A DNA stretch of 64,000 nt from Flagellimonas eckloniae (lineage in GTDB: Bacteria; Bacteroidota; Bacteroidia; Flavobacteriales; Flavobacteriaceae), in contig NZ_LCTZ01000002.1 in NCBI RefSeq assembly GCF_001413955.1, positions 62,001-126,000 of the forward strand. Direction: 5' to 3'. Position 1 is the first letter of the stretch; the number at the start of each line of letters is the position of its first letter. A program made the translations under genes and the position numbers. This document shows positions 41,490 through 50,657 of the stretch, piece by piece. A model generated the notes under the pieces. It made no database searches. It saw nothing but the letters and a program-made list of their open reading frames with translations, and was not told the origin of the DNA.

Positions 41490-42480
41490 ACCAATCCAAA
41501 ATCAATAATACCAAAATTCCTATTATTACAAAAAACAAAGCCCACCATGTTTCAGAATCCGCAAAATTTGGGAGGTACCGCTCATAATTAAGCGGAATTT
41601 TGTCCCCATTGCTATCGAGCAATGTAAATCCAAATTCATCTACTTTGAACATTGTCCGTTTCCATGGCCATACAACACCAAGTGAGCCTGTGATAAAACC
41701 AATAATTACCGCTGTTGAAATCGCTTTATAATGCTTGAGCAAAAAACTCAATAGATGCGAAAAAGTAACCAATCCTGTAGCTGAACCCAAGGTGAAAACA
41801 GCTAGTATTTTAAGGGTTGCCATTCGTTTTGGATTATCAAGAAAACTATAATTTCCTGAAAAAACCTCTGAGAAGGTATCATACAATGCATTCACGGAAT
41901 CAACCAATAATAAAACATAATTACCCAAAAGGATAAGGATGAAGGAGCCGGAAAGCCCAGGTAATGTCATCCCAGATACACTAATGATTCCGCAGAAAAA
42001 AATAAAGAACAAATTATCGTTTTCTTTCGCCGGGCTTAAAAAACTTATGGAAATACCGATAAGTAAGCCTATTATTCCCGCCGGGATGGTCCTTTTGTTC
42101 CAATGATTAAAATCTTTGAAAATGTAATAGATAGAACCCAGGATCATACCAAAAAAAGTAGCCCATACAAAGAGTTCCCTTTGCTCCAAAAAATAATCTA
42201 GGACTCTTGAAACACTGAAATAACTAATCAGCATTCCAAGTATAAGAAGCATTAAAAAGTTGATGTTGGTATATTGATAAAAACTCCTGAACCTACCATT
42301 TAGCAATAATTTGAATGCTTTGGAATTGATTTTTTGAAGCGAGTATATAAATTCTTCATAAAAACCCCCAACAAAAGCTACAATGCCTCCTGAAACACCG
42401 GGCACCTTGTTTGCAGCTCCCATACAAAGGCCTTTAATGACCAAAAAGAAGTTATCAATAAACGTTCTGGGCTGATGCAT
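41443..42480 (-). CDS. DUF368 polytopic membrane protein (copy 1)
   Basis: 345 residues with about eight transmembrane helices. The DUF368 signature is present: GLCMGAANKVPGVSGGIVAF near the N-terminus and SVSGMTLPGLSGSFILILLG in the middle, both glycine-rich repeats that suggest an inverted-repeat transporter fold. DUF368 proteins have been implicated in undecaprenyl phosphate recycling (PopT), which would fit envelope synthesis; that link is family knowledge, not shown here. Paralogue of the next gene, 14 bp upstream. Confidence 0.9.
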   Translation of the reverse strand: MHQPRTFIDNFFLVIKGLCMGAANKVPGVSGGIVAFVGGFYEEFIYSLQKINSKAFKLLLNGRFRSFYQYTNINFLMLLILGMLISYFSVSRVLDYFLEQRELFVWATFFGMILGSIYYIFKDFNHWNKRTIPAGIIGLLIGISISFLSPAKENDNLFFIFFCGIISVSGMTLPGLSGSFILILLGNYVLLLVDSVNALYDTFSEVFSGNYSFLDNPKRMATLKILAVFTLGSATGLVTFSHLLSFLLKHYKAISTAVIIGFITGSLGVVWPWKRTMFKVDEFGFTLLDSNGDKIPLNYERYLPNFADSETWWALFFVIIGILVLLILDWYGKNRKERKQVRPAR

Positions 42481-42494
42481 TCAAAAGTTTTTAC

Positions 42495-43412
42495 TTATTT
42501 TTTGGAAGCTAATCTTTCCAAGATAAAAATAAGCGAAAAACCGATTATAGCTAGGATTACGGCAAATATTAGTTGGTTGTCTCCTTCAAAGGCTGATGGC
42601 CAAATATTTGCATCATCAATTACGATAGTTTTATCACCAAAAGTCTTGGTTTCCAAAACTTTTTTCCAAGGCCAAATTTTATTTAATGACCCAAGGATAA
42701 AACCGGTAAGAAGTGCTAGCGTTAAGTTTTTATAGTGGGTAAACATCCATTTCAACAACCTGGCAAAACTTAAAAGACCAAAAATGGCTCCCAAAGCTAC
42801 AGTAATTACAATTTTAAGGTCTTTCTCATGTACTGCGTCAAGAATGGTTTTATAAGAACCTAATAATACTAAAATAAAGGCTCCTGAAATTCCCGGTAAA
42901 ATCATGGCGCATACAGCCAAAGCACCGGAAAGAAAAAGATAGGGGATGCTCTCCACATTTTCATTTGGAGGAAGTTCTGTAATGAAATAAGCTACTGCTG
43001 CACCAATTAGAAACATAACTACAGTACCTATTGTCCATTTGGTAATCTCCTTGCCCACAAAAAATATACTTGCTAATACAAGCCCAAAAAAGAAGGACCA
43101 TAAAAGAATGGAATGATTTTCAAGCAGCCAACTTAGAAATTTGGCAAGCGATAGGACACTAATAAAAATACCCAGGAAAAGTGCTAGCAGAAAATTACCG
43201 TTTATTTGGCTCCAAAAGGACTTAAAGCCCTCTTTTCTTAGGGTCGATAAAAGAGAAAAATTGATAGTATTGATTGAGGTTATGAGTTCTTCATAAATCC
43301 CTGAAATAAATGCTATTGTGCCCCCTGAAACCCCTGGAACCACATCGGCGGCTCCCATGGCCATCCCCTTTAGTGTTATAAACACATAATCCAATAGTTT
43401 GCGTGCCTTCAT
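42495..43412 (-). CDS. DUF368 polytopic membrane protein (copy 2)
   Basis: 305 residues with the same double signature (GMAMGAADVVPGVSGGTIAF and AVCAMILPGISGAFILVLLG) and similar helix layout to copy 1, so a tandem duplication. It differs in the C-terminus and keeps the Asp in AADVVPG where copy 1 has Asn-Lys, which may matter for substrate specificity. 35 bp after the TPR gene. Confidence 0.9.
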   Translation of the reverse strand: MKARKLLDYVFITLKGMAMGAADVVPGVSGGTIAFISGIYEELITSINTINFSLLSTLRKEGFKSFWSQINGNFLLALFLGIFISVLSLAKFLSWLLENHSILLWSFFFGLVLASIFFVGKEITKWTIGTVVMFLIGAAVAYFITELPPNENVESIPYLFLSGALAVCAMILPGISGAFILVLLGSYKTILDAVHEKDLKIVITVALGAIFGLLSFARLLKWMFTHYKNLTLALLTGFILGSLNKIWPWKKVLETKTFGDKTIVIDDANIWPSAFEGDNQLIFAVILAIIGFSLIFILERLASKK

Positions 43413-43447
43413 TGATTTTATAGCTAAAAAAAAGGTGGAGGAATTAA

Positions 43448-44848
43448 TTAGGTAGAGGTTTTCTTAATTTCACAAACTAAGGTTTTCAACCATTTTATAT
43501 TGTTGAATTCTGGGAACTCATCTTCAAATATTTGTAATTTTTGAATATCAAGTTGCATGGCTTCCGATAATTTTTCTTTGGCATTCAAAATCTTATCGTT
43601 CTTTAGATAGACCCCTGCCAATTTGTAAAGAAGCGCTGCATTTTCTGGGTAAAACTCAATACCTTGAATCAATACATGCGCAGCAGAGCTAAAATCACCC
43701 AATTTCCTGAGCGTATCCGCCCAATTTTCCCAAGTATCCAGTTCGTAATTACCCAAATCAACTGCTTGTTTATAGGCAAAATCTGCCTCATCAAAATTGT
43801 TTAGGGCAAAATAGATTTTAGCGCTTTTTTTCCAATATAAAGGATTTTCCCCATCAATATTAATGGCCTTGTTTACGTAGTAAAGTGCTTTGTCGTAATT
43901 CTCAAGCTTGTAATAAAAATCAGTAATGGCCAGCCAACCCTTGTCTAACAATGGGTCCTCATGCACAGTGTTGTAATAATAATATTTTGCCAAATCGTTA
44001 TTCCCTAATTTTTCATGACATTTCCCCATCCGCAAATAGGCATGCGATGTTGGATCTTCAATGGATATTGTAGTTTCATAATTTTCTATGGCCTCATTGT
44101 ACTTGCCCAGTTTTTCAAGTACTTTTCCTTTCTCAAAATATGCCCCAATGAAGGAATCATCGGAAATAATGGCAAAGTCAAATGCTGTTATAGCTTCTTT
44201 ATACAGTTCTTTGGTGTTGTACAATTTGCCCAATTGGTGCCAAGCTACTTCGCAATAAGGATTGCGCTGTAGATAATCGTTCAAATAATGAATTGCACCA
44301 TCAAAATCCTCTAAAAATTCAAAACAGTACACTACATTGTATAGCGATGAATAATCGGTTTCATCAAATTCAAGACACCTCATGAAACTACGTTTGGCCT
44401 TTTCAAAATCATCTATAAAAAGATATTCCATTCCTAAAAGTGAATGAATATCGAAGCTGTCATCAGTCAAATGCAATGCTTCCAAAAGAAGGTTTATTGC
44501 TTCCTGGTGGTTATCTTGTTTGGATTGAATGTTCGCACGCTGAATATAGATTTCCTCGTTGTTTGCATCAATGTTTTGAAGTTTGTCCAATATCTTTCCA
44601 GCCTCTTCGTATTTATCTTCAAAAACTAAAACCTCTACCCGCAACAATTTTAATTCCAGTGAGTTGGGATGTTGTTCCAAGCCAATTTGAATGGCCTTTT
44701 TGCCTAAAGATATTTTTCCGTTGTTTAAATAGTGGTGAATGATTTCTTCAAAGTCTTCCGCATCAAAAAAATAGACATCGTCTGTTTTGAGCATAGACTC
44801 AAATTTACTGATGGATTTTTCAGGATATTCGTTAGCATCTAACGCCAT
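43448..44848 (-). CDS. Tetratricopeptide repeat protein
   Basis: 466 residues, soluble, without signal peptide. About ten TPR units run from residue 40 to 440, with typical cores such as SLLGMEYLFIDDFEKAKRSF, AWHQLGKLYNTKELYKEAIT, AYLRMGKCHEKLGNNDLAKY and LLYKLAGVYLKNDKILNAKE. TPR arrays bind partner proteins; the partner is unknown. It lies 85 bp after the aminotransferase gene and 35 bp before DUF368 copy 2. Confidence 0.92.
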   Translation of the reverse strand: MALDANEYPEKSISKFESMLKTDDVYFFDAEDFEEIIHHYLNNGKISLGKKAIQIGLEQHPNSLELKLLRVEVLVFEDKYEEAGKILDKLQNIDANNEEIYIQRANIQSKQDNHQEAINLLLEALHLTDDSFDIHSLLGMEYLFIDDFEKAKRSFMRCLEFDETDYSSLYNVVYCFEFLEDFDGAIHYLNDYLQRNPYCEVAWHQLGKLYNTKELYKEAITAFDFAIISDDSFIGAYFEKGKVLEKLGKYNEAIENYETTISIEDPTSHAYLRMGKCHEKLGNNDLAKYYYYNTVHEDPLLDKGWLAITDFYYKLENYDKALYYVNKAINIDGENPLYWKKSAKIYFALNNFDEADFAYKQAVDLGNYELDTWENWADTLRKLGDFSSAAHVLIQGIEFYPENAALLYKLAGVYLKNDKILNAKEKLSEAMQLDIQKLQIFEDEFPEFNNIKWLKTLVCEIKKTST

Positions 44849-44933
44849 AGGAACGTTTTTGGTTTAACTATGGACTTAAAATTAGCCCTTTGTGACTCTC
44901 TTTATGCCCATTTTTTGGTATGTTATCAACAAA

Positions 44934-46130
44934 TTAGTTAACAGAGGGAGGTTTATAGCTATCTAGAATTTTGATTATTTGGCTACATCCTTTGGCAATT
45001 TCTTTCTCCGAAATGGTCAATGGTGGAGAGATTCTTACTGCTTTCGGCTCAAAAAGCAACCAAAAAAGGATAAGCTTTTCCTTCGCCGCCGTTAGTACCA
45101 AATAGTTCGCAATTTCCTTGCTCTTCAATAGTAGGGCAAGCATTAAACCTTTACCTCTTATTTCTTTAATCAAAGGATGTACCAAAAGCTTGCGAAATAA
45201 CTTTTCTTTAACCAAAGTTGATTCAATTATTTGATTTTCAATAAGTTCTTGTAAGGTTGCCAAGCTGGCAGCTGCAATAACTGGATTTCCGCCAAATGTG
45301 GTGATATGACCCAACTTTGGTTCATTTTGCAGGGTTTTCATCATGGCTTTTGATGCTACAAATGCACCCACCGGCAATCCAGAAGCCATACCTTTTCCAA
45401 TGACAAGAATATCTGGAACACAATTAAAGTGTTCAAACGCAAATAGCTTACCGGTCCTTCCAAAACCAGGCTGAATTTCATCCAATATCAGCAATGCTCC
45501 AACAGCATCACAACGCTTTCTAACTTTTGCCAGATATCCATTAATGGGCTGAATAAATCCTGCCCCTCCTTGAATGGTTTCCAATATTACGGCAGCGGTT
45601 TGTTCCGTTATTTTTTCCAAATCCGTTTCATCATTAAAGTTGATAAAACTTACGTCTGGAATTAAAGGTCTAAACGCACTTTTTCGTTCTTCATACCCCA
45701 TAATACTAAGACTGCCCATGGTGTTTCCATGATATGCATTGTGGGCTGATATAAGTTGGGAACGTCCTGTATATCTTCGGGCAAGTTTTATAGCACCTTC
45801 TATGGCTTCGGTTCCTGAATTTACCAAATACGTGGTTTCTAGATTCTGTGGCAGAAGTGAAGCCAATAACTTGGTGAATTCAATGGCAGGTTGTTGAATA
45901 TATTCGCCATAAACCATTACATGCATGTACTTTTCTATCTGATCTTTCACAGCATTTATCACTCGCGGATGACAATGTCCTAAACTACATGCAGAGACTC
46001 CCGCCACAAAATCTAAATGTGCATTGCCCTTGTTGTCGTAGATATAACTGCCTTTGGCATGAGAAATTTCTAGGCCTAGAGGGTGTGGGGTAGTTTGGGC
46101 CTGATATGTAAAAAAATCATCTTTTAGCAT
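44934..46130 (-). CDS. Class III PLP aminotransferase (acetylornithine/GABA type)
   Basis: 398 residues. Fold type I, class III: VNSGTEAIEGAIKLARRYTG (cofactor phosphate), DEIQPGFGRTGKLFAFEHF with the Asp that contacts the pyridine nitrogen, and Lys in VIGKGMASGLPVGA for the Schiff base. The substrate is not certain; acetylornithine, ornithine or GABA are the usual choices and no arginine genes are nearby. The ATG shares its A with the OstA-like stop (TGATG), so translation is coupled. Confidence 0.88.
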   Translation of the reverse strand: MLKDDFFTYQAQTTPHPLGLEISHAKGSYIYDNKGNAHLDFVAGVSACSLGHCHPRVINAVKDQIEKYMHVMVYGEYIQQPAIEFTKLLASLLPQNLETTYLVNSGTEAIEGAIKLARRYTGRSQLISAHNAYHGNTMGSLSIMGYEERKSAFRPLIPDVSFINFNDETDLEKITEQTAAVILETIQGGAGFIQPINGYLAKVRKRCDAVGALLILDEIQPGFGRTGKLFAFEHFNCVPDILVIGKGMASGLPVGAFVASKAMMKTLQNEPKLGHITTFGGNPVIAAASLATLQELIENQIIESTLVKEKLFRKLLVHPLIKEIRGKGLMLALLLKSKEIANYLVLTAAKEKLILFWLLFEPKAVRISPPLTISEKEIAKGCSQIIKILDSYKPPSVN

Positions 46131-47830
46131 CAGCGACTTTGTGCTTTCTTGACAGCAGTTTTCTTAGGTTTTATTGCTTTTGAAGTAGCGGTTTTATTAA
46201 CCGGGTCATTTTCATTTTTTCTACGTTCTTCTTCCTGTGCATCAATATCTATTGGATTGTCAATTCCACGGATTCTCACCAATTCTATGTTATTGTCGTC
46301 TTCATCAAAAATATCCTCTTTAGTAAGAATGCGTTCATCGCCCCGCCAAATAAAACCTTTGAGCTTCCTGCTTTCTTTAGGAAGGTCTTTGTCCGGGAAA
46401 ATATCTCCATCAGGATTTATAAAAAAAGTGATGTCCTCAATATCATTATTTGCCATTAGCAATCTGATTTTACTACAAATGGTTTTGTTGATTCCAATGA
46501 GTTCCTGGTCATCATTGTACATATAATAAATGACCTCAGTGTTTTTGACCAGGTCGATGATCTTAAGTTCATTCTCCTCGAATTTTCCAAACAAATCCTT
46601 GCCTTTGGCCTGATTGTAACCAGTTTTACTAATGGTATCCAATGAGATAATAAAGGCATTTTCCAATACTTTTAGAGAATCCATTTTCTCTGTTTTCATG
46701 TCGGAAATTAGATGAATGCTATCTCCGGTAATTTGATTGTCCACATTCCAAAGTATAGGATCGGTGATCATCTGTGTTAGCCCGCTACTTTGGTTAAAAT
46801 GGATGGAATCACATTTTCCGCTTAAATCAGTTTTGTAAAACTTGGCATTTCTGAAAGCTCTGAGAATACGGGCCTCTGGCTTACCGGTAACCATAAGTGT
46901 GTCACCATGCATATATAAAGAATCTAGTTCCACCAAACTTATGGAAACTGCTCTTTTGGTGGCAAAAACGGAGTCCTTGGCCTTAAAAACCTCTGCATAG
47001 TGTGCTTTAATCACACCATTGTTTATGGTGTCCGTAATCCTTATGTTGTTAGTGGCGGAAGCAAATTCTGATGCTTTGTCAAAATAGAGACTATCGCCTA
47101 TAATAATTTTATTATCGTAGTTGATTTTGGTGTTTTTTATGCCGTAGCCTTGTTCAATTCTCGTGTCATAAAAACCACGTTCGCAATATATTTTATAGTC
47201 TTCTCCAGTAATAGTTGAAGGCCCATACATATACGCGTTCTTTGAAACACGATAATAATCCAATTGTTCAGAATCAATAATATATTCGGGGTTATCTATA
47301 TGAACCTTGTTTTTGAACTGTACTTTTTTTAATTCAGTGAAGTAGGTCCCTATTTTACTTGTAAGCACGTTTACGGAGTCCACTACTTTACCTCCAGAAT
47401 TGTAGAATGATTCCTGTTTTTCCCTATTAAAGTACAGTGTATCGGTGGTCAAGGTCATCTGACCATCTGTAAGATCTACTGTTTTCCAAGCTTTTGCCAA
47501 CTTTGAATCTCCATTATAGCTCATATAACCGCTATTCATTTCAATGGAGTCTCCTTGTTGAAGACGGACATTTCCAATTGCTTTTAGTCGATTTTCTTGC
47601 GAATAAAAAATGGCAATGTCGCACCATAAATCTGCTCCTTGGTGTTCAAATTGTACTTGGCGCTCATCATCCTTACTGAAAATGGAAGCTCCAGGAAATT
47701 GGGCTTCATCCTTTGTGAAGTTTGCCCCATAAACTATGTTTATCTGCTTACTTTGAGACTCTTGCTCTTTTTCTTGTGTGTAACCAATAAAAAAAGCGAA
47801 TATCAAAATGAAAAACGAAATTCTTTTCAA
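46130..47830 (-). CDS. OstA-like (LptA/LptD N-terminal-like) periplasmic protein
   Basis: 566 residues with a signal peptide (MKRISFFILIFAFFIGYTQ). The first ~400 residues are repeated OstA beta-jellyroll strands (GNVRLQQGDSIEMNSGYMSY; MTLTTDTLYFNREKQESFYN; GEDYKIYCERGFYDTR), the fold that carries LPS across the periplasm in LptA and LptD. It is much longer than E. coli LptA, the usual form in this phylum. The last ~20 residues are strongly basic (KAIKPKKTAVKKAQSR). TACTTTTG at 47847-47854 is a candidate -7 box. LptB is about 26 kb away. Confidence 0.88.
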   Translation of the reverse strand: MKRISFFILIFAFFIGYTQEKEQESQSKQINIVYGANFTKDEAQFPGASIFSKDDERQVQFEHQGADLWCDIAIFYSQENRLKAIGNVRLQQGDSIEMNSGYMSYNGDSKLAKAWKTVDLTDGQMTLTTDTLYFNREKQESFYNSGGKVVDSVNVLTSKIGTYFTELKKVQFKNKVHIDNPEYIIDSEQLDYYRVSKNAYMYGPSTITGEDYKIYCERGFYDTRIEQGYGIKNTKINYDNKIIIGDSLYFDKASEFASATNNIRITDTINNGVIKAHYAEVFKAKDSVFATKRAVSISLVELDSLYMHGDTLMVTGKPEARILRAFRNAKFYKTDLSGKCDSIHFNQSSGLTQMITDPILWNVDNQITGDSIHLISDMKTEKMDSLKVLENAFIISLDTISKTGYNQAKGKDLFGKFEENELKIIDLVKNTEVIYYMYNDDQELIGINKTICSKIRLLMANNDIEDITFFINPDGDIFPDKDLPKESRKLKGFIWRGDERILTKEDIFDEDDNNIELVRIRGIDNPIDIDAQEEERRKNENDPVNKTATSKAIKPKKTAVKKAQSR

Positions 47831-47914
47831 TCTCTAGAATTTTGTTCAAAAGTAGGATATTTAACTAAAGTATGCTTGTACATTTAGAAAGGTTTGGGAA
47901 TTGTAAAGATTCCA

Positions 47915-48778
47915 TTATTTGATGGATTTTCGTTCACTTGTAATCTTCCACTTCCCATCAATTTTAAAAAGCGTAATAAAGGTGGTGATTGATTCGTTTT
48001 GGAGATCGGCCCTTGCCACTACAAGTTTTTCATGATAAAAATCAATGGAGAACAATGGACTTTGATAAGTATTTGCCTCAAGTTGGTTGATAAACTTCTG
48101 CTTTGATATTGTTTTGATATTTTGTTGGGAATCAGTCTGTTTTAGATTCCAATTTTCATGTAATAAACCATGAAGCGTTTCCTTATCAACAATGCTAATA
48201 GCAGTGTAGTAATCACGTAGAACTCCTTCAATAATAGAACTTATTTTGGAATGGTTTATGGTTGTGATGGGTTTCTGGGGGTTTACCCATAATTTGTCCA
48301 TTATAACCCACTCATTTTCTTCCTTGAACAGAAAAAAAACTGTTGAATTCTTGTTTGGCATTTTGTTGATTTTAACATATGCCAAATTGTTATTTGCCAT
48401 TTCAATCTTGGAGAAGGTCCTATCGCTGGCATATTCTGGGTATAGACCATGAGTATCGACCCTGAGGATGAATTCCAGCTTGTTTTCAACATTTAAGGTA
48501 GCTTCATTGGGAGTATCGGTATCCCTCATAAACCATTCGGGATGAAAGACCTTGTCCAGTAAAGAGGTTTTTGCCCTTTCCACTCCTTCATAGTACATTC
48601 CCATGATACCGTAAATGGAAGAAATATCATTTATATTTTGCTTCAGGTTATCGGAATCAAAAATATATTGAGACTGTTTTTTTTTGCCCTCCCCATCTTT
48701 AATTTGTGCAATTCCATTGATAAATGGAATCATACATAAAAGGAACAAGTTTAATTTATTTAGGTTTTTAGTATTCAT
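47915..48778 (-). CDS. Secreted protein with two NTF2/SnoaL-like domains
   Basis: 287 residues, signal peptide (LNLFLLCMIPFINGIAQ). Two halves of about 120 residues each show the pattern of NTF2-like lumazine-binding modules: helix pair with an aromatic first helix (IYGIMGMYYEGVERAKTSLL; VLRDYYTAISIVDKETLHGL), then strands ending FKEENEWVIMDKLW and FKIDGKWKITSERK. No catalytic residues can be assigned. 84 bp before the OstA-like gene. Confidence 0.72.
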   Translation of the reverse strand: MNTKNLNKLNLFLLCMIPFINGIAQIKDGEGKKKQSQYIFDSDNLKQNINDISSIYGIMGMYYEGVERAKTSLLDKVFHPEWFMRDTDTPNEATLNVENKLEFILRVDTHGLYPEYASDRTFSKIEMANNNLAYVKINKMPNKNSTVFFLFKEENEWVIMDKLWVNPQKPITTINHSKISSIIEGVLRDYYTAISIVDKETLHGLLHENWNLKQTDSQQNIKTISKQKFINQLEANTYQSPLFSIDFYHEKLVVARADLQNESITTFITLFKIDGKWKITSERKSIK

Positions 48779-48878
48779 ATTTGGAGTACTAAAATAACTA
48801 ATCTGTCACTTGATATTTAAAAAGTGATTTAAGAATAGTATCCTTAAATATACAATTCGTAAAAGTAAATGGAAAGCC

Positions 48879-50147
48879 TTAGCGGTGTATGGTTTGCGTT
48901 CTATCTGGCCCTACGGAGACTATTTTTATGGGAACGTTTAATTCCTTTTCCAAAAATGCGATATATTCATTGAGTTCCTCCGGGAATTCAGACTCCGAGG
49001 TCAATTTGGTCAAGTCTTTGTCCCACCCTTTCATTTCCTTATAGATTGGAGTTACATTTTTGGCTTCAATATTATAGGGTAGATGACTTATTTCTTCACC
49101 ATTATAATTATATGCGGTACAGACTTTTAAATATTTAAAACCACTTAAAACGTCTCCCTTCATCATCATTAACTCTGTTACACCATTTATTTGAACGGCA
49201 TATTTTAGTGCAACCAAGTCTAACCAACCACAACGTCTTGGTCTTCCTGTAGTGGCACCAAATTCATTTCCTACGCGACCCATGGTTTCACCATCTTTGT
49301 CAAAAAGCTCTGTGGGGAAAGGTCCACTCCCAACTCTAGTAGTGTAAGCTTTAAAAATACCCAATACCCGACCAATTTTGTTGGGAGCCACACCGAGACC
49401 TGTACAAGCACCTGCCGCAGTGGTATTGGATGAAGTTACATAAGGGTAGGTGCCAAAGTCAATATCCAATAATGAGCCTTGGGCTCCTTCCGCCAATATT
49501 TTTTTGCCCTGATCTTGCGCTTTAAAAATATACTCCTCGCTATCAATAAACTTTAATTGCTTCAAAGTTGAAACAGCTTCAAAAAACTCCGTTTCAAGCT
49601 CAGCTAAATCGTATTCAATATCTACATTATAAAACCCGATCATGGCCTCATGCTTATCCGCAAGGGCTCTATATTTTTTCTTCCAGTCTTTAAATTCCAA
49701 ATCACCTACACGCATACCATTTCTACCGGTCTTGTCCATATAAGTTGGACCAATTCCTTTTAAGGTTGAACCAATTTTGGCTTTTCCCTTAGCAGCTTCC
49801 GATGCCGCATCCAACAAACGATGGGTGGGTAGAATGAGATGAGCTTTTCTTGAAATGAAAAGTTTGGAGAGGATATCAATATTAAACTTTTCAAGATTGT
49901 CCAATTCTTTTTTGAAAATAACCGGGTCTATTACTACGCCATTGCCCACAATATTTACGGCATTTTCATGAAAAATTCCCGATGGAATGGTATGTAAGAC
50001 ATGTTTTATACCATCAAATTCCAAAGTATGCCCTGCGTTAGGACCACCTTGAAATCGAGCTATAATATCATAATCTTTTGTAAGTACATCAACAATTTTT
50101 CCCTTTCCTTCGTCTCCCCATTGGAGTCCAAGCAATAAATCTACCAT
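48879..50147 (-). CDS. purA: Adenylosuccinate synthetase
   Basis: Joins IMP and aspartate with GTP in AMP synthesis. 422 residues with the N-terminal GTP loop LLGLQWGDEGKGKIVDVLTK, GGPNAGHTL, the GSTLKGIGPTYMDK block, FKAYTTRVGSGPFPTE and the C-terminal GPDRTQTI. The length and motifs are standard. It follows fur by 12 bp, and the two look co-transcribed. Confidence 0.97.
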   Translation of the reverse strand: MVDLLLGLQWGDEGKGKIVDVLTKDYDIIARFQGGPNAGHTLEFDGIKHVLHTIPSGIFHENAVNIVGNGVVIDPVIFKKELDNLEKFNIDILSKLFISRKAHLILPTHRLLDAASEAAKGKAKIGSTLKGIGPTYMDKTGRNGMRVGDLEFKDWKKKYRALADKHEAMIGFYNVDIEYDLAELETEFFEAVSTLKQLKFIDSEEYIFKAQDQGKKILAEGAQGSLLDIDFGTYPYVTSSNTTAAGACTGLGVAPNKIGRVLGIFKAYTTRVGSGPFPTELFDKDGETMGRVGNEFGATTGRPRRCGWLDLVALKYAVQINGVTELMMMKGDVLSGFKYLKVCTAYNYNGEEISHLPYNIEAKNVTPIYKEMKGWDKDLTKLTSESEFPEELNEYIAFLEKELNVPIKIVSVGPDRTQTIHR

Positions 50148-50159
50148 GAAATGTTTTGG

Positions 50160-50615
50160 TTATTCGGTTACGTTTTCTTCTTTGTTTCGGGTTCCGTAGA
50201 AATAAAGTGAGTGGTTACTGATTTTGATGTCAAAAACCTCCTCGATGGTTTTTTTTATGGATTGAATACGGGGATCGCAGAACTCAACCACTTCTCCTGT
50301 ATCCGTTAGAATAACATGATCGTGCTGGCGGTCAAAATAAGATTTTTCGTATTGCGCCTGATTTTTACCAAATTGATGCTTACGCACCAGTTTGCAGTCC
50401 AATAAAAGCTCGATGGTATTGTACAAGGTTGCACGACTAACCCTGTAATTTTTGGTCTTCATTTTAATGTAGAGAGATTCTACATCAAAATGGTCATCAC
50501 TTTCATAAATTTCCTGTAAAATGGCGTAACGTTCAGGTGTTTTTCGATGTCCTTTTTCCTCTAAAAAGGCCGTAAAGACATTTTTTACAATTTCCTGATT
50601 TTTATTGTTCCCCAT
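50160..50615 (-). CDS. fur: Fur family metalloregulator
   Basis: 151 residues. Winged-helix DNA-binding domain ([17 protein letters not shown], 57-73), then the dimer domain with His98-Asp-His100. The structural zinc CxxC that usually follows (ICLxCG) is replaced by VILTDTGE, and only Cys113 remains in EFCD. Iron (Fur), peroxide (PerR) or another signal cannot be told apart. TACCTTTG at 50640-50647 is a full -7 match between spoT and fur, so the fur-purA pair could have its own promoter. Confidence 0.88.
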   Translation of the reverse strand: MGNNKNQEIVKNVFTAFLEEKGHRKTPERYAILQEIYESDDHFDVESLYIKMKTKNYRVSRATLYNTIELLLDCKLVRKHQFGKNQAQYEKSYFDRQHDHVILTDTGEVVEFCDPRIQSIKKTIEEVFDIKISNHSLYFYGTRNKEENVTE

Positions 50616-50657
50616 AGCTTTCTAACCTATGCTAAACAACAAAGGTACAGCTAAAAA

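Noticed and set aside
47915..48778. Assignment of a specific enzyme to the NTF2-like protein
   Set aside because: Fold pattern only; no catalytic residues or pathway neighbours support a reaction.
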